Shown here piece after piece: positions 29,390 to 38,255 of a DNA stretch of 64,000 bases. The position numbers and the translations under genes are program-made. The stretch is taken from assembly GCF_900113025.1 (NCBI RefSeq), contig NZ_FONT01000001.1, forward strand, positions 434,001-498,000, written 5' to 3'. The notes under the pieces were generated by a model that was not told where the DNA came from, did no database searches, and was given only the letters and a program-made list of their open reading frames with translations. This DNA comes from Alteribacillus iranensis. GTDB lineage: Bacteria; Bacillota; Bacilli; Bacillales; Marinococcaceae. Within the stretch, counting starts at the first letter, position 1, and every line of letters starts with the position of its first letter.

Positions 29390-30058
29390 ATGGCTCATAT
29401 CACCATGGTGCTTCCCAACTCAGTTGTTGATAGAAGTAAAAAAATAATGGATTCTTTCCAATATATAACTACGTGCACCAATGTGTATCAAATATTTACT
29501 CAAGCAGGTTTTTCTGTAACAGTTTCAAGTCCGTCTGGAGGTCCGGTTGGTGATGGTAGAAGGAATGAGGGAGAAGGTGAACAATCGTCTTCTTTCCACC
29601 AAACAGTTCCAATTCATCAAATAGAACCCACTAAGACAGATGGGATCTTCTTGATCGGAAAACACCAGTCTTTGCTGGACTTTTCGGAAAACAGATGTTT
29701 GCTGGAACTTATCTTCCGCATGCTTGAAATGGGAAAAAGTATAGCGACTGTTGCTCATGCGGCAGCTGTGTTTACTGAATTATACTTACCGGACGGAACT
29801 CCTCTGGTAGAGGGGAAGCGTGTAACTGCCTTTACGAATGAAGAGGAGGAAAGATACAGCAAGGAGAGAACAAATATCCCTTTTTACATTGAATCAAAAT
29901 TAAGAGAGCGAGGAGCTACTTTCGTTTCTGCACCACCTTTTCATCATAATGTAGAAGTCCACCATAATATAATTACAGCACAGAATCTCCAGTCAGCTCC
30001 TGAAGCGGCCTATCAATTCTTAGGAAGGATGGAGACAAGACAGCTGCATGAAAATTAA
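29390..30058 (+). CDS. DJ-1/PfpI-superfamily protein without the nucleophilic cysteine
   Basis: A 222-residue protein of the class-I glutamine-amidotransferase-like fold, closest in layout to the Hsp31/YajL branch: VLPNS near the N terminus, SPSGGPVGDGRR, then the nucleophile elbow. At the elbow, where active members have a C-H-G or C-H-A motif, this protein reads VAHAAA: Ala122 replaces the cysteine and His123 is kept. Glyoxalase or deglycase chemistry is therefore not expected, and a chaperone or binding role is possible. The ATG at 29390 has GGAGGGG upstream; an in-frame TTG or ATG further up has none. Confidence 0.78.
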   Translation: MAHITMVLPNSVVDRSKKIMDSFQYITTCTNVYQIFTQAGFSVTVSSPSGGPVGDGRRNEGEGEQSSSFHQTVPIHQIEPTKTDGIFLIGKHQSLLDFSENRCLLELIFRMLEMGKSIATVAHAAAVFTELYLPDGTPLVEGKRVTAFTNEEEERYSKERTNIPFYIESKLRERGATFVSAPPFHHNVEVHHNIITAQNLQSAPEAAYQFLGRMETRQLHEN

Positions 30059-30136
30059 TTTTTTGATTTTCGTTACGGACGACATGTGATACAATGTTCA
30101 AAAGAAAACTAGATATGTGGAAAGACGGGGTGCGGT

Positions 30137-30625
30137 ATGAAAGCGTATCGTCGTAAATTTTATTATTTAGGTGCAAATCATCGCAGGATGGAACCGATGA
30201 GTATGGATCGTATCAGACAAGCTGGGTTTGATATCGTGATTGTAAAAGAGGACTTGCCTTATTTCATTAGTTTTTGTCGAGAGTGGCGTACGTTTTTTGA
30301 AAATGAAGCAAGAAACATGCATCCGCTTTATCGTCCTTATATTGAAGAAGCGTCTGTCTTTTTTGATGAACAAATTGAACAAATGACGCTTTGTACATCC
30401 CCACAGTATGATTCACCTTCTTATATTCTTCCGCTGACCGAGTTGGTGTCTGCATTGATGCACGCCTACAATGCATTTGATAAAGTGCTCGATGCTTATC
30501 AAAGCATGCCTGCTCACTTCGAAACAGCATTAAAATATAATCGTCAATTTAATGTACACTCGGATGTAGATAAATCTCAATTTATTTTAAATCATCTTCC
30601 AGATTTGCGACTCAGCATTGAGTAA
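30137..30625 (+). CDS. Uncharacterised 162-residue protein
   Basis: I do not recognise the family. The protein is soluble and mostly helical, with a basic N terminus (MKAYRRKFYYLG) and many aromatic residues. The segment from about 90 on (SYILPLTELVSALMHAYNAF) is amphipathic helix. The ATG at 30137 has a weak GGGGTG upstream. The gene follows the DJ-1-like gene by about 80 bases and ends at a clear terminator, so the two may share a transcript. Confidence 0.7.
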   Translation: MKAYRRKFYYLGANHRRMEPMSMDRIRQAGFDIVIVKEDLPYFISFCREWRTFFENEARNMHPLYRPYIEEASVFFDEQIEQMTLCTSPQYDSPSYILPLTELVSALMHAYNAFDKVLDAYQSMPAHFETALKYNRQFNVHSDVDKSQFILNHLPDLRLSIE

Positions 30626-30653
30626 GTTTATTTATTATCACTCAACCAATGAC

Positions 30654-30690
30654 CAAACTCCGATTTTTATCGGGGTTTATTTTTTTTATT
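30654..30690 (+). terminator. Terminator after the 162-residue gene
   Basis: AAACTCCGAT pairs with ATCGGGGTTT, with a TTTT loop, and is followed by ATTTTTTTTATT. Confidence 0.85.
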
Positions 30691-30763
30691 TGTAAACATG
30701 TTTTAACTTCTTGGTAAGAGAGGAAAAATATAAACATTAACCTATGTTAGGGGAGGGCAATAG

Positions 30764-31978
30764 ATGAATATTCTGTGGGGAATAATGGGTATCTTATTTG
30801 TTCTTTTTCTTGGATTTTTACTGTCTCAACGAAAAAAATTTATTAACCTCAGAGTGATTGCAGGTGGATTGGCTTTTCAAATTTTGTTTGCTTTTATCGT
30901 ATTGAAATCAGAAACGGGACGAGCGGCCTTGGCAGGTTTGACAGCAGGCGTACAAAGCGTGATTGATAATGCCAATGAAGGGATCGCATTTTTATTTGGT
31001 GATTTGTTGTTGCTTGAAGGAGTTGGCAATGTATTTGCCTTTCAAGTTTTGCCTATTATTATTTTCTTTTCTTCACTAATTGGTGTGCTTTATTATCTGG
31101 GCATTATGCAATGGTTTGTCAAAATTATTGGTGGGATTCTTTCCTTTATTTTAGGGACGAGTAAAGCGGAGTCTGTGTCAGCTGCAGCTAATATTTTTGT
31201 AGGGCAAACAGAAGCTCCTTTGGTTGTGAGACCCTACTTAGGGAAGATGACAAAATCGGAACTCTTTACCGTTATGACGGGAGGGCTCGCTTCGGTAGCT
31301 GGATCTGTTTTATTTGGTTATGCGTCTTTAGGGATACCGCTCAATTATTTGCTGGCGGCTAGTTTTATGGCGGCTCCAGCCGGTTTGGTCATGGCAAAAG
31401 TAATGATGCCTGAAACAGAGGAGTCTGTCACAACGGACGACATTAAAATTGAAAAGGATACGGAATCTCAAAATGTCATTGATGCTGCCGCCAGAGGTGC
31501 CTCTACAGGTCTTCAGCTTGCCTTAAATGTCGGAGCCATGCTCCTGGCCTTTATAGCTTTGATTGCAGTGATCAACTCATTATTAACATGGGTCGGCGGT
31601 TGGATTGGTTTTGAAAATTTAACGTTAGAATTAATTTTAGGTTTTCTTTTTGCGCCAATTGCGTTTATGGTTGGGGTTCCCTGGGGGGAAGCCTTACAAG
31701 CTGGCAGTTTTATAGGTCAGAAGCTTGTTTTAAACGAATTTGTTGCTTATGCTTCCTTTGCCCCTCAAATGGAACAGTTCAGTGAACGAGCTCAAGTAAT
31801 TATTACATTTTCTTTATGCGGATTTGCAAATTTAGGATCCATGGCTGTCATTTTAGGAGGATTGGGTTCTCTTATTCCGTCACGAAGAAAAGAACTGGCC
31901 CAATTAGGATTGCGAGCTATCGCGGGTGGAGCACTAGCATCACTGCTAAGTGCTGCTATAGCTGGAATGTTTATATAA
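30764..31978 (+). CDS. nupC: Concentrative nucleoside transporter (NupC/CNT family)
   Basis: A 404-residue sodium- or proton-coupled nucleoside importer. The CNT signature [13 protein letters not shown] lies in the first half and [12 protein letters not shown] near the C terminus, with the gate-domain helices between them. About ten hydrophobic segments and a normal length for the family (around 400). The ATG at 30764 has GGGGAGGG at a good distance. It is a single-gene unit. Substrate specificity (pyrimidine or purine nucleosides) cannot be read from sequence. Confidence 0.93.
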   Translation: MNILWGIMGILFVLFLGFLLSQRKKFINLRVIAGGLAFQILFAFIVLKSETGRAALAGLTAGVQSVIDNANEGIAFLFGDLLLLEGVGNVFAFQVLPIIIFFSSLIGVLYYLGIMQWFVKIIGGILSFILGTSKAESVSAAANIFVGQTEAPLVVRPYLGKMTKSELFTVMTGGLASVAGSVLFGYASLGIPLNYLLAASFMAAPAGLVMAKVMMPETEESVTTDDIKIEKDTESQNVIDAAARGASTGLQLALNVGAMLLAFIALIAVINSLLTWVGGWIGFENLTLELILGFLFAPIAFMVGVPWGEALQAGSFIGQKLVLNEFVAYASFAPQMEQFSERAQVIITFSLCGFANLGSMAVILGGLGSLIPSRRKELAQLGLRAIAGGALASLLSAAIAGMFI

Positions 31979-32043
31979 CTGCCCTTTGGTGGAGAGCCGA
32001 AAACGTGAGAGGCGAATTGATTTACTCTTTGATCGTTTGATGT

Positions 32044-32082
32044 AGAAGTGCCCAAGAAGTATGGAAGGGCACTTCTGTTTTG
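32044..32082 (+). terminator. nupC terminator
   Basis: AGAAGTGCCC pairs with GGGCACTTCT and is followed by GTTTTGTT. Confidence 0.8.
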
Positions 32083-32140
32083 TTATTGGGAGTAAGGAGA
32101 TTGTTTTAATTTTTAATAGAGAGGGATATTATATGATATC

Positions 32141-32180
32141 AGCGCTTGGTGCCTAGTTAGGGGCCAAGCGCTTTTTTTTA
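32141..32180 (+). terminator. Second hairpin terminator downstream of nupC
   Basis: AGCGCTTGG pairs with CCAAGCGCT and is followed by TTTTTTT. It stands 60 bases after the nupC terminator with no gene between them. It is either a back-up terminator or the end of an unseen short RNA. Nothing else is evident up to the protease gene at 32491 except an imperfect AAATATAC/GTGTATTT repeat near 32358-32376. Confidence 0.75.
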
Positions 32181-32490
32181 AAAAAAGCAGGTTCATGTAA
32201 TGAACGATATTGGCAAATCATCATAGCAAGAAACACTGTACCAGTCAACAAAAATGTAACAGATAAATAACTGTGCGCATGCAGTGTACATAAATCAATA
32301 GATTTGTTTTGGGGTGTGTAATAGACGGAGGATATGCAAATGCCGGACCTATTGTATAAATATACATAGGTGTATTTTTATTCACTTGCGTATAATTATG
32401 CATCTGCTGCTGTTTATTTTCTCCGTGAAAAGAAAACGTGTAGTATTAAGAGAGAAGGTAGCTACTCTTTCGTAAAAAGGAGATCCAGTT

Positions 32491-33345
32491 ATGTCGGATA
32501 AAAGCAAAGGTTCCTATAAAAATGAATTATATGACGAGCGTTTTGAAAACATGTCCTATGAAGAATTTCGGGAGGCTATCGAGGAAGACCGAGATACAAA
32601 AGAGGGGCAACGAACAGACAAAGATAAAAATATAAAAAAGAAAAAACGAAATGGCATTCGATTAATAGCTGTTCTGTTGACGTTTGTTTTGATATTTCAG
32701 GGAATCGCCGTATTGTTTGATACTTTTCGAATCGATGCGATAGATTTTTTAAAAACGTCCTATGAATTGTCAAAAGACGAAACAGTCCAGGAATGGAAGC
32801 AAAGTGTGGTTGTAATTCAAGGAGAAGGTCCTTTCGGTCGTTCAAAAGGTACAGGTTTTATTATTTCGTCTGATGGATTGTTGCTAACGAATCATCATGT
32901 GATTGAAAATCAAAAGACGGTAGGAGTAAGTACGGAAGATGGAGAGATTTATAACGGGGAACTCATCGGCAGCGATGAGGAGAAAGATTTAGCTTTGTTG
33001 AATATTAATGGAGAGAATCATCCATTTTTACAATTACAAGAAAAGAGAGCTGATGAATCCGCCCATATTTTTGTCATTGGCAACCCATTATCTTTTACTA
33101 AGATTGCAAATGAGGGTCACATCCTGGGAGAAGAAAGGACAAATGAAAAAGCATTAGGTATTTCAGCGCCTATTTACCGAGGTAATAGTGGAAGCCCTGT
33201 AATTACAGAAAGTGGGGAAGTGACGGGAGTCGTATATGCTAAAAAGACGATTCAAGAAAGCAATCAAGAATCTATAGGATTAGCTGTACCTATCGAAGAT
33301 GTTCACACATTTTTACATGAACATTTACCTGAAAGAAAGGAATAA
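32491..33345 (+). CDS. Membrane-anchored trypsin-like serine protease (HtrA-like, no PDZ domain)
   Basis: A 284-residue protein. Residues 1-53 are hydrophilic, highly charged and cytoplasmic, ending in a KKKKR stop signal. About 54-75 is a single transmembrane helix, and the protease domain lies outside. The catalytic triad is His136 (TNHHVI), Asp166 (KDLALL) and Ser233 (GNSGSP). Bacillus HtrA-type proteins are usually above 390 residues and carry a PDZ domain; here the chain ends with the protease domain. The role may be envelope protein quality control. AAAGGAG precedes the ATG. Confidence 0.87.
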   Translation: MSDKSKGSYKNELYDERFENMSYEEFREAIEEDRDTKEGQRTDKDKNIKKKKRNGIRLIAVLLTFVLIFQGIAVLFDTFRIDAIDFLKTSYELSKDETVQEWKQSVVVIQGEGPFGRSKGTGFIISSDGLLLTNHHVIENQKTVGVSTEDGEIYNGELIGSDEEKDLALLNINGENHPFLQLQEKRADESAHIFVIGNPLSFTKIANEGHILGEERTNEKALGISAPIYRGNSGSPVITESGEVTGVVYAKKTIQESNQESIGLAVPIEDVHTFLHEHLPERKE

Positions 33346-33390
33346 TCTTAGGGGCAGCGTGATGACGGGTAGGATAAATCGAGAAGACAT

Positions 33391-33430
33391 AAAAAGGCTG
33401 GCAAAGAGCTGTTTGTCGCTCTGCCAGCCT
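33391..33430 (-). terminator. Terminator of the ABC-F gene
   Basis: GGCTGGCA...TGCCAGCC with an inner AGAGC/GCTCT pairing. On the minus strand the stem is followed by TTTTTATG, so it mainly serves the ABC-F gene. Confidence 0.85.
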
Positions 33431-33458
33431 ATCAGAAATAGATTTGTGAACCAACTTC

Positions 33459-35063
33459 TTAGGATTGCTTTTGCAGCTTGAATTCGCGGATATAGTCATC
33501 ATAGGACATCTGCTTGTCGATCATGCCGTTGTCGGTAAACTCAATAATTCGGTTCGAAATGGTCTCGATAAATTCATGGTCGTGGGATGAGAATAAAATA
33601 GAGCCTTTGAAATTAATTAGACCTTTGTTTACTGCCGTGATGGATTCCAAATCCAGATGGTTCGTAGGCTCATCAAGTATTAAGACGTTGGCATTGCTTA
33701 ACATCATTTTAGAGAGCATACAGCGTACTTTTTCTCCTCCGGATAGGACACTTGCTTTTTTAAAGACGCTGTCGCCAGAAAATAACATACGACCTAGGAA
33801 ACCACGGATAAATGTCTCTGTTTGGTCTTCGGGGGAATACTGTCGCAGCCATTCCACTAAGTTGAGGTCTACCCCTTCAAAGTACTTGGAATTGTCTTTT
33901 GGGAAGTAAGATTGGGATGTCGTTAACCCCCACTTATAAGTGCCTTCATCAGGCTCTAATTCCCCGCTCAATATCTGAAATAACGTCGTCTTCGCGATCT
34001 CGTGGTCACCCACAAATGCTACCTTGTCCCCGCTGTTTAGTGTGAAACTGACATTGTCTAACACTTTGACGCCATCCACTGTTTTTGTTAGTCCTTCCAC
34101 CGTTAGTAAATCTTTTCCTAGTTCACGTTCAGGTTGGAAATGTACGTATGGATAGCGGCGGGAAGATGGTTTAATATCATCTAAAGAAATTTTTTCTAAC
34201 GTCTTTTTTCTAGATGTCGCTTGTTTTGATTTCGATGCATTTGCACTGAAACGAGCGATAAATTCCTTTAGTTCTTTTACCTTTTCTTCTTTTTTACGGT
34301 TCTGTTCTTTTGCCATCTTCTGGGCAAGCTGGCTGGATTCATACCAAAAATCATAATTTCCTACATACAGCTCAATTTTTCCGTAATCCAAATCGGCGAT
34401 ATGAGTACAAACTTGATTTAAGAAATGACGATCATGTGAAACGACGATGACCGTATTCTCAAAGTTTATCAGAAATTCTTCAAGCCATTGTACAGCTTCA
34501 ATATCAAGGTGGTTTGTCGGCTCGTCCATTAGTAAAATATCCGGCGAACCAAATAGAGCTTGAGCTAAGAGAACTTTGACTTTCTCGGAACCAGTCAACT
34601 CGGACATTTTCTTATCATGCGTAGACTCGGGTACACCGAGACCTTGTAAGAGTTGAGAAGCTTCTGTTTCCGCTTCATAGCCGTCCATCTCTGCGAATTC
34701 AGCTTCTAATTCTGCCGCTCTCATCCCATCTTCATCTGAAAAATCTGGTTTCATGTAAATGGCATCTTTTTCTTCTTTTACTTCGAAGAGACGAGGATAT
34801 CCCATCATGACAACGTCGATCACTTTTTCTTCCTCATACTCAAAGTGATCCTGTTTTAACACGGCCATTCTTTGATTTTTTTCTAAATGAACATGTCCGG
34901 TTTGAGAATCTAGTTCTCCGGATAATATTTTAAGGAACGTGGATTTTCCAGCACCGTTTGCTCCGATTAATCCATAACAATTTCCCGGTGTAAACTTAAT
35001 GTTTACATCTTCAAATAGTTTTTTGTCACCAAATCGCAAACCAACATTTTGGCAAGTAATCAT
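33459..35063 (-). CDS. ABC-F family ATPase, YkpA/YbiT type
   Basis: A 534-residue cytoplasmic protein with two ABC cassettes and no membrane segment, as in ribosome-associated ABC-F translation factors. Cassette 1 has Walker A GANGAGKST and Walker B ILLMDEPTNHLD; its signature reads LTGSE rather than LSGGE. A charged P-site linker follows (KEQNRKKEEKVKEL). In cassette 2 the Walker A is unusual (GDHEIAKTT) while the signature LSGGE and Walker B are standard. The degenerate second P-loop appears to be typical of this subgroup. AAAAGGATG precedes the ATG. It is monocistronic. Confidence 0.92.
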   Translation of the reverse strand: MITCQNVGLRFGDKKLFEDVNIKFTPGNCYGLIGANGAGKSTFLKILSGELDSQTGHVHLEKNQRMAVLKQDHFEYEEEKVIDVVMMGYPRLFEVKEEKDAIYMKPDFSDEDGMRAAELEAEFAEMDGYEAETEASQLLQGLGVPESTHDKKMSELTGSEKVKVLLAQALFGSPDILLMDEPTNHLDIEAVQWLEEFLINFENTVIVVSHDRHFLNQVCTHIADLDYGKIELYVGNYDFWYESSQLAQKMAKEQNRKKEEKVKELKEFIARFSANASKSKQATSRKKTLEKISLDDIKPSSRRYPYVHFQPERELGKDLLTVEGLTKTVDGVKVLDNVSFTLNSGDKVAFVGDHEIAKTTLFQILSGELEPDEGTYKWGLTTSQSYFPKDNSKYFEGVDLNLVEWLRQYSPEDQTETFIRGFLGRMLFSGDSVFKKASVLSGGEKVRCMLSKMMLSNANVLILDEPTNHLDLESITAVNKGLINFKGSILFSSHDHEFIETISNRIIEFTDNGMIDKQMSYDDYIREFKLQKQS

Positions 35064-35191
35064 TCACATACATCCTTTTCTTTAAACTATCGACATCATA
35101 ACATATTCTGCTCTCCGTATTAACTATTTACTTACGAGAAACATACAGCCCCCCCTCTCTTTAGAGCCAGAATGGTACTAAATCATAACTT

Positions 35192-35220
35192 TTGACAAGG
35201 AAGAGAGGGGTATATACAAT
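35192..35220 (+). promoter_or_regulatory. Sigma-A promoter of the tetR-exporter operon
   Basis: A perfect TTGACA at 35192-35197, a 17-base spacer and TACAAT at 35215-35220. Transcription would start near 35227, giving a leader of about 120 bases before the regulator. Confidence 0.8.
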
Positions 35221-35226
35221 AGGTAA

Positions 35227-35355
35227 AGTGTGTGAACTCATTGGTTTTTTCGTGACCGGTGAGTCTAAACTTTTGGAAGGACCTAGGAAGGAAGTGAAAG
35301 GGCGCTTCCTCTCATGACTGAAGTGACGATAATCTGCGCCCTAGTTCATGAATAA
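35227..35355 (+). promoter_or_regulatory. Structured leader with a 13-codon ORF before the TetR gene
   Basis: Three stems can form. ACTCATTGGT (35236-35245) pairs with ACCGGTGAGT (35255-35264) using two G-U pairs. AGGAAG (35285-35290) pairs with CTTCCT (35305-35310). AGGGCGC (35299-35305) pairs with GCGCCCT (35336-35342). The last two share base 35305 and so compete. An ATG at 35314 opens a 13-codon frame (MTEVTIICALVHE) that ends at 35355, overlapping the regulator's ATG at 35348. The regulator itself has no Shine-Dalgarno sequence. This layout suggests translational coupling or attenuation. Confidence 0.45.
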
Positions 35356-36232
35356 TAAAAAAGAACAAATCATACTGGCAGCTCTGCAATTGATTTCCGA
35401 GAGAGGGTATAGCTCTACCTCGGTTCAGGACATAGCGACGTATTGCGGTATTTCGAAAGGTAGTTTTTATAAATACTTTAGCTCCAAAGAAGATCTTTTA
35501 ATGGAAGTTTTTCGTTATAATCACCATCAAGTTGTTCTTCATTCTGAGAAAATCGAGCGGCGTGAAGACTTGTCCAAGAGGGAAAAATTAGTCAAGTTGA
35601 TTGCGTTTGAAATGGAAGTGCTTTACAAAAATCGAGACTTATTCCTGCTCTTGCATAAAGTGGTGCCGTCTCACGAGAATCAGAAGTTTCAGCCCATCGT
35701 AAAAAAGACAAAAGCATCGATGATACGGATTCATAAAAAATGGCTCTTATATGTATATGGAAGTGAGGTTCAGACTGTCCTATGGGATGTCGTTCTTATG
35801 TGGCAGGGAGCCATCAAAGAGTTAATTATTCTATTAGGAGAGTCGATTCGTATACTTGATAAAGAAGAGGCTGCAGAAAAGCTAGTGGATCGATTAGACA
35901 TGGCGGTACAACATATGAAAACAATGGAACCGATATTAACCTCAGATATGATGGAAAAACATGAGAAGCAAGAAGGGGAAGAGGGGAACGAGAAGGAAGA
36001 TGAGTTACAGAATTGGTTCCTTCTCTTTAAAGAGGAAGTCCGACAGTTAGAGTTTCAAAATGAAACGGAGATAATGGAAGCTCTTCACCTGTTGAAACGG
36101 GAGATAACACGGGGAGACCCGCAAAAAATACTCATTAAATCTCTCATAAGGTTTATTAAAACGGAGACAAAACTAGTTCATAGTCTCTCATGGCTTGAAG
36201 ATGTATTAGAAAAAAATGAGTATAACTATTAA
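35348..36232 (+). CDS. TetR/AcrR-family transcriptional regulator
   Basis: A 294-residue protein. Residues 1-50 form the TetR helix-turn-helix (TSVQDIATYCGISKGSFYKYF), followed by a helical ligand and dimer domain. It is about 90 residues longer than typical TetR proteins: a charged segment near 210-225 (EKQEGEEGNEKEDE) separates an additional C-terminal helical part. It probably represses the exporter gene 17 bases downstream and its own transcription. The start is fixed by an upstream in-frame stop at 35342; no ribosome site precedes it (see the leader entry). Confidence 0.9.
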   Translation: MNNKKEQIILAALQLISERGYSSTSVQDIATYCGISKGSFYKYFSSKEDLLMEVFRYNHHQVVLHSEKIERREDLSKREKLVKLIAFEMEVLYKNRDLFLLLHKVVPSHENQKFQPIVKKTKASMIRIHKKWLLYVYGSEVQTVLWDVVLMWQGAIKELIILLGESIRILDKEEAAEKLVDRLDMAVQHMKTMEPILTSDMMEKHEKQEGEEGNEKEDELQNWFLLFKEEVRQLEFQNETEIMEALHLLKREITRGDPQKILIKSLIRFIKTETKLVHSLSWLEDVLEKNEYNY

Positions 36233-36249
36233 AGAAGAAGGCGTATACG

Positions 36250-37647
36250 ATGGCGAACACTCAAACTCAGGAACGAACTGAAATTAAAAAAGTCCCTCTC
36301 ATGGCTGTTTTATTGGTGGGGGCTTTTGTAGCTATATTAAACCAAACACTGTTAGCTACCGCTCTTCCTCCTATCATGGAAGATTTGCAAATAACCGCCA
36401 ACACAGCTCAGTGGTTGACAACTATTTTTATGCTGGTGAACGGGATCATGATCCCGATTACCGCCTTTTTAATAGAGACATTCACCACTAGAAAGCTGTT
36501 CTTGACAGCGATTGGTCTGTTTGCAACAGGTACGCTTATTTGTGCCGTAGCTCCAGGCTTTTCTATTTTAATGGTCGGGAGAATTGTTCAAGCGGCCGGT
36601 GCTGGTATTATGATGCCTCTTATGCAGACTATTGTCCTGTTTGTTTTTCCAAAAGAAAAGAGAGGACAGGCGATGGGATTTATGGGGCTTGTGATTTCAT
36701 TTGCTCCCGCAATAGGTCCGACGTTATCCGGCTTTATGGTAGATCATTTTCATTGGAGAACGCTCTTTTATATTGTTTTCCCTATCTCAGTGATCGACAT
36801 TATATTCGCCTATTTCGTATTGAAGAATGTGACAGAACAGCATTTTCCGAAGGTAGATGTTTTATCTATTATATTGTCCACTTTAGGATTCGGAGGAATA
36901 TTGTATGCATTTAGTAGTGCGGGCAATTTAGGATGGGGCAGCCTTCCGGTAGTAATTACCATGACTATCGGATTAATAAGTCTCTTCTTTTTCTCTATCC
37001 GACAGCTGCGCTTGAAACAGCCAATATTAGAGTTGAGAGTGTTAAAAAACTGGCCTTTCACCTTATCAACGATTATTGGTATGCTCGTATTTATTACGAT
37101 GATCGGTGGAGCAACGATTATGCCGATTTACATGCAAGATATGAGGAATTTCTCTGCACTGGAGTCTGGACTTGTCATGTTGCCGGGGGCGATCCTTATG
37201 GGGATTATGTCTCCAATAACCGGGAGAATTTTTGACGCGGTAGGAGCGAAATGGTTAGCACTCATTGGTCTTACTTTAGTGACTTTTTCTAACTTCATGT
37301 ACACAGATTTAACATCGACGACATCTTTTGCTTATTTAACAACCATGTATCTCATTCGGATGGTTGGCACGGCTATGGTAATGATGCCAGTAACAACAGC
37401 GGGTTTAAACGCACTTCCCACTCGTTTGATTCCGCATGGTACCGCTGTGAACAATACATTAAGACAAGTCGCTGCTTCGATAGGAACCGCACTGCTCGTC
37501 ACGATTATGACAACCAGCGCGTTAGGAACAGGGGTGGACGCCGAGGCGTTGATACACGGCGTGAATATGGCATTCTGGGCAGCTCTCATTTTTGGGTTCA
37601 TCGCTTTGTTGTTATCATTCTTTATTAAGCACCCATCCTCTGAATAA
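36250..37647 (+). CDS. MFS drug:H+ antiporter, DHA2 (EmrB/QacA-like) family
   Basis: A 465-residue membrane protein with about 14 hydrophobic segments. The N-terminal ILNQTLLATALPPIM matches the DHA2 opening motif (usually D-x-T-x-V-N-x-A-L-P), with Asn and Gln in place of the acidic residue. RIVQAAGAGIMMPLMQT is motif C-like. Such pumps export lipophilic drugs or biocides using the proton gradient. It follows its TetR regulator directly, with AAGAAGAAGG upstream of the ATG. The substrate is unknown. Confidence 0.9.
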   Translation: MANTQTQERTEIKKVPLMAVLLVGAFVAILNQTLLATALPPIMEDLQITANTAQWLTTIFMLVNGIMIPITAFLIETFTTRKLFLTAIGLFATGTLICAVAPGFSILMVGRIVQAAGAGIMMPLMQTIVLFVFPKEKRGQAMGFMGLVISFAPAIGPTLSGFMVDHFHWRTLFYIVFPISVIDIIFAYFVLKNVTEQHFPKVDVLSIILSTLGFGGILYAFSSAGNLGWGSLPVVITMTIGLISLFFFSIRQLRLKQPILELRVLKNWPFTLSTIIGMLVFITMIGGATIMPIYMQDMRNFSALESGLVMLPGAILMGIMSPITGRIFDAVGAKWLALIGLTLVTFSNFMYTDLTSTTSFAYLTTMYLIRMVGTAMVMMPVTTAGLNALPTRLIPHGTAVNNTLRQVAASIGTALLVTIMTTSALGTGVDAEALIHGVNMAFWAALIFGFIALLLSFFIKHPSSE

Positions 37648-37664
37648 AGATATAGTCATATTTC

Positions 37665-38243
37665 TTAGATTCGGCGCCAATCTTGTGGTCGATTAATGTT
37701 TACGAAACTCGGCTCGTCTTCTGGAAACGGGATGGTGTTTACACGTATAGAGTGTAGAAGGGGAAGCATACTCCTTTTGCCTTGGGCGAGACATTTCTCT
37801 GCCGCGGATAAAATTCGAGTGTGATACATGGCGTGAAGTGGCTGCCATGTATCGCCGGAAACAGGGAGGTGACAATCAAAGTCATTTCCCGTTTCTTGTA
37901 GCTGAGATACCATATATGGAATGAAATCCTCTGACACGAAGGGACTGTCAGAAGGGAGTAGAAACAGCCAATCGTACCGTTGTGAGAGAGAGCGCGCCAC
38001 ATGAGCAAACGCATATAACGGTCCTTCATGAAAACTGTCTTCCACGAGGAGGTCAGTTTCTTTTTGGTAAAACGACGAAGCGAGTTCTTTATTTGTAGAT
38101 ATGTATGTGTCGGAGATTCCGCCTTGCAACAAAGCATGGAGACTGTGCTTATAAAGCGGGAGACCTTGATACGTTTCAAAGATTTTCTGAGAGCCATAGC
38201 GGGATGATTTTCCGCCGGCTAATACTACCCCGGCCAAATTCAT
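37665..38243 (-). CDS. mobA: Molybdenum cofactor guanylyltransferase
   Basis: A 192-residue nucleotidyltransferase that attaches GMP to molybdopterin to give the MGD cofactor used by formate dehydrogenase. The N-terminal GVVLAGGKSSRYGSQK is the GTP-binding loop, with Tyr where the family usually has Met. LPSDSPFV corresponds to the metal-binding LPCDMPFL segment. AAGGAGGG lies six bases before the ATG. It follows modB by 12 bases in the modA-modB-mobA operon and sits next to the formate dehydrogenase genes that need its product. Confidence 0.92.
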   Translation of the reverse strand: MNLAGVVLAGGKSSRYGSQKIFETYQGLPLYKHSLHALLQGGISDTYISTNKELASSFYQKETDLLVEDSFHEGPLYAFAHVARSLSQRYDWLFLLPSDSPFVSEDFIPYMVSQLQETGNDFDCHLPVSGDTWQPLHAMYHTRILSAAEKCLAQGKRSMLPLLHSIRVNTIPFPEDEPSFVNINRPQDWRRI

Positions 38244-38255
38244 GAATATCCCTCC

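Noticed and set aside
32340-32369. A 9-codon frame with a good GGAGGAT site before the protease gene
   Set aside because: It is too short to judge, and no hairpin arrangement links it to the downstream gene.
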